Under the pieces are notes generated by a model. It made no database searches and had not been told where the DNA came from. It was given only the letters and a program-made list of their open reading frames with translations. From NCBI GenBank assembly GCA_001567505.1, contig LLEU01000058.1, positions 1 through 56,558 on the forward strand: a stretch of DNA of 56,558 nt. The letters are read 5' to 3'. The DNA comes from Acidobacteria bacterium OLB17 (GTDB lineage Bacteria > Acidobacteriota > Blastocatellia > Pyrinomonadales > Pyrinomonadaceae). Positions 54,983 to 56,558 of this stretch are shown in pieces; within the stretch, counting starts at the first letter, position 1; the number at the start of each line of letters is the position of its first letter. Position numbers and translations under genes: made by a program.

Positions 54983-56558
54983 GTGGTGTCCGCATCTGGT
55001 CGGGCGTATCATTCGCTTGCCTCTCATCCACACTCCCGCACCACCATGGACGAACCGGCAGTGATCCCTGCCACCGAAGAGACCCAGCCGACCGCACCGC
55101 AGCGACGTGTTCGCTCAGAGCTGAACCTTGAGCAGTGGTCTATCTGGCTGCCCTCGAATTCCAACCGGGAACCGGCTCCCCGAGTGTTGCGTCGGGAGAC
55201 CGTTTCCGAGACCGGCCAGAAGGTTGTCGCGGAAGTCGAGATCACAGCGTCACGAAAAGGGACCCTCACGACTGAGGATCAGAAAACCTATTACGCCCTG
55301 GTCGAGCATCACCAGCGGAATCAGCGTCACGACAACGTGATCTATTTCTCGCTCCGGGGATTGTCCAAGTCCCTCGCGAAGCAGTGGGGAACCCGGACAA
55401 TCGAGACGATCACGGACTCGCTTGTCCGCCTCCGCGCGAACACGATTGTTTGGAAAAACTCGTACCACGACGCGGCGACTGGCAAAACGCAGGAGGAGCT
55501 TAACTTTTTCAACATCATCACCGACCTGAAGATCATCACGACCAAGCAGGACGGCCACCACACTCGTGCCGAGGGCTACTTCAAGCTCCACGACGCGATC
55601 ATTGCCAACATCGAGCGGAACCACGCCAAGCCGGTACTGCTGGACGTGGTACTGAAATTCAAAAGCGAGGTGGCCCAGATCCTGTACACGCAACTTGATC
55701 GAATCCTTTCCCGAGACATCACCACCTACGAGCGCCGGACGAAAGAGCTTTTCGCCGACCTTGGGCTAGAAGGCCGCAAGTACGCATACCCGGGCGGACG
55801 AAAGCAATTGCTCCAACCGGCTATTACCGAGCTTGAAGGTGTGCCGCTGACCAACGGCTATCTGATCCGATCCGCCACGCTCGAACGGACCGCCGACGGG
55901 AAGGATTACAAGCTGGTGGTCAAACGGGGCCGCACACGGGCCAAAAATGCCACCGTAGAGCCACGTTTCTCCGAGAGTCAGGTCGAGCCTCACCCTCAAG
56001 GAGAACCGGCGTCTGAGGACCGTACGGAGCCAATTACGCCGGTTTCCGGCCAGACCGGGAAGGGGATTCAGCTTTTGGGCTATTTCCATAAGACGTTTTT
56101 TTGGCACCGAGGTCATGACCGCCCAGCCTGCCCAGAAGCACCGGGACCTCGCCGACTGGATGATCGCCAGCCATGGCGAGGAGCTGTCCCGTTACATCGT
56201 CGATTTCACGAAGATCGAAGCAGATCGGACGAATTTCAAGATCGCCACCTTCGGAGCCGTGGCCAACTACATCGACCGCGCCGTAACCCACCACACCCTT
56301 GAGCAGGCACGGATCAAGCGGGAGGAGGAGGCCGCCCGAGAAGCCGCCCGCGAGGAGCTGCGCGTGAGGGCTTATCAGGAGCGGGAACAGCGCGGATTTG
56401 CCCTTTACCGTGCCTTGCCTGAAGACGAGCGCCGTCGGCGCCTTTCTAACGCAATGGGCTATTTGGCCACTACGGACCGTATCAAGACAGTCGATTTCTC
56501 AAACGCATTCTCAAAAGTGCTGTTCGAGAAGGACGCCGAGCAGCTCGTGCGGGAGCAG
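54983..56558 (+). CDS. Iteron-binding replication initiator (RepA-like), frameshifted and cut by window edge
   Basis: At least 525 residues after correction. The GTG at 54983/54986 follows AGGGGAGA; a later ATG at 55046 lacks a Shine-Dalgarno. Residues 100-300 look like paired winged-helix domains of plasmid initiators: VIYFSLRGLSKSLAKQWG, IETITDSLVRLRANTIVW and TYERRTKELFADLGL. The first frame ends at 56302 in Arg/Pro-rich junk. Dropping one T from T7 (56096-56102) joins LLGYFHKTFF to GTEVMTAQPA and a C-terminal domain (ADWMIASHGEELSRYIVDFTK) typical of these Rep proteins; it stays open to the window end. It should bind the upstream iterons. The exact Rep family is not settled. Confidence 0.78.

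Overview
The window looks like a chromosomal segment of a Gram-negative member of the Acidobacteriota, probably class Blastocatellia. This is an inference from gene content, with no marker gene to confirm it. The grounds are a long Oar-like TonB-dependent receptor with an N-terminal carboxypeptidase-regulatory-like domain, a lipid A acyltransferase homologue, moderately high GC, and interspersed GCAAAGG-type repeats of a kind I associate with this phylum. Most of the window is housekeeping or metabolic; the last 2.9 kb looks like an integrated plasmid-like element.

Layout. 1-2.3 kb: a repeat block, a D-Ala-D-Ala dipeptidase with an exported partner, and a PilZ protein, all on the minus strand. 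2.9-6.1 kb: the TonB-dependent receptor, closed by a strong terminator. 6.3-12.5 kb (+): glycosyltransferase, M14 carboxypeptidase, recN, asparaginase II and a GNAT protein in a tight run. 12.5-18.8 kb (-): acyl carrier protein, FabF, an LpxL-like acyltransferase and a 1246-residue flavin/Fe-S oxidoreductase, probably one operon. 19.1-21.7 kb (+): fatty acid desaturase, sensor kinase and response regulator. 21.7-28 kb: a PD-(D/E)XK nuclease-like protein, SGNH hydrolase, hotdog thioesterase, ABC exporter, a small membrane protein, a 3D-domain wall protein and a second PilZ gene. 28-36.8 kb: saccharopine-dehydrogenase-like enzyme, ECF sigma factor, class V aminotransferase, signal peptidase I, carA, S41 protease and an AraC regulator. 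36.9-41.4 kb: membrane pyrophosphatase, a second repeat block and an exported beta-helix protein. 41.6-49.2 kb: HerA-like ATPase, NamZ-type muramidase, YegP, small proteins, LD-carboxypeptidase and a glycogen debranching enzyme. 49.2-53.7 kb (-): a methionine operon (metB, aspartokinase-homoserine dehydrogenase, metC) behind a SAM-II riboswitch and an intrinsic terminator.

The right end (53.66 kb to the edge) begins with the 3' part of a tRNA-Thr(CGU) gene, cut at the anticodon stem. This is the signature of an attachment site left by tyrosine-recombinase integration. Beyond it lie a CHC2 zinc-finger primase-like gene, an array of eight direct 22-bp iterons plus one inverted copy, and a replication initiator gene that runs off the window.

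Seven genes are each interrupted by a single-base frameshift: desaturase, histidine kinase, second PilZ, saccharopine dehydrogenase, thrA, metB and rep. In every case a one-base correction restores a full-length family protein. Long-read indel errors are the simplest explanation. However, two of the sites share the same 12-mer around a T7 tract, so genuine slippage deserves a test.
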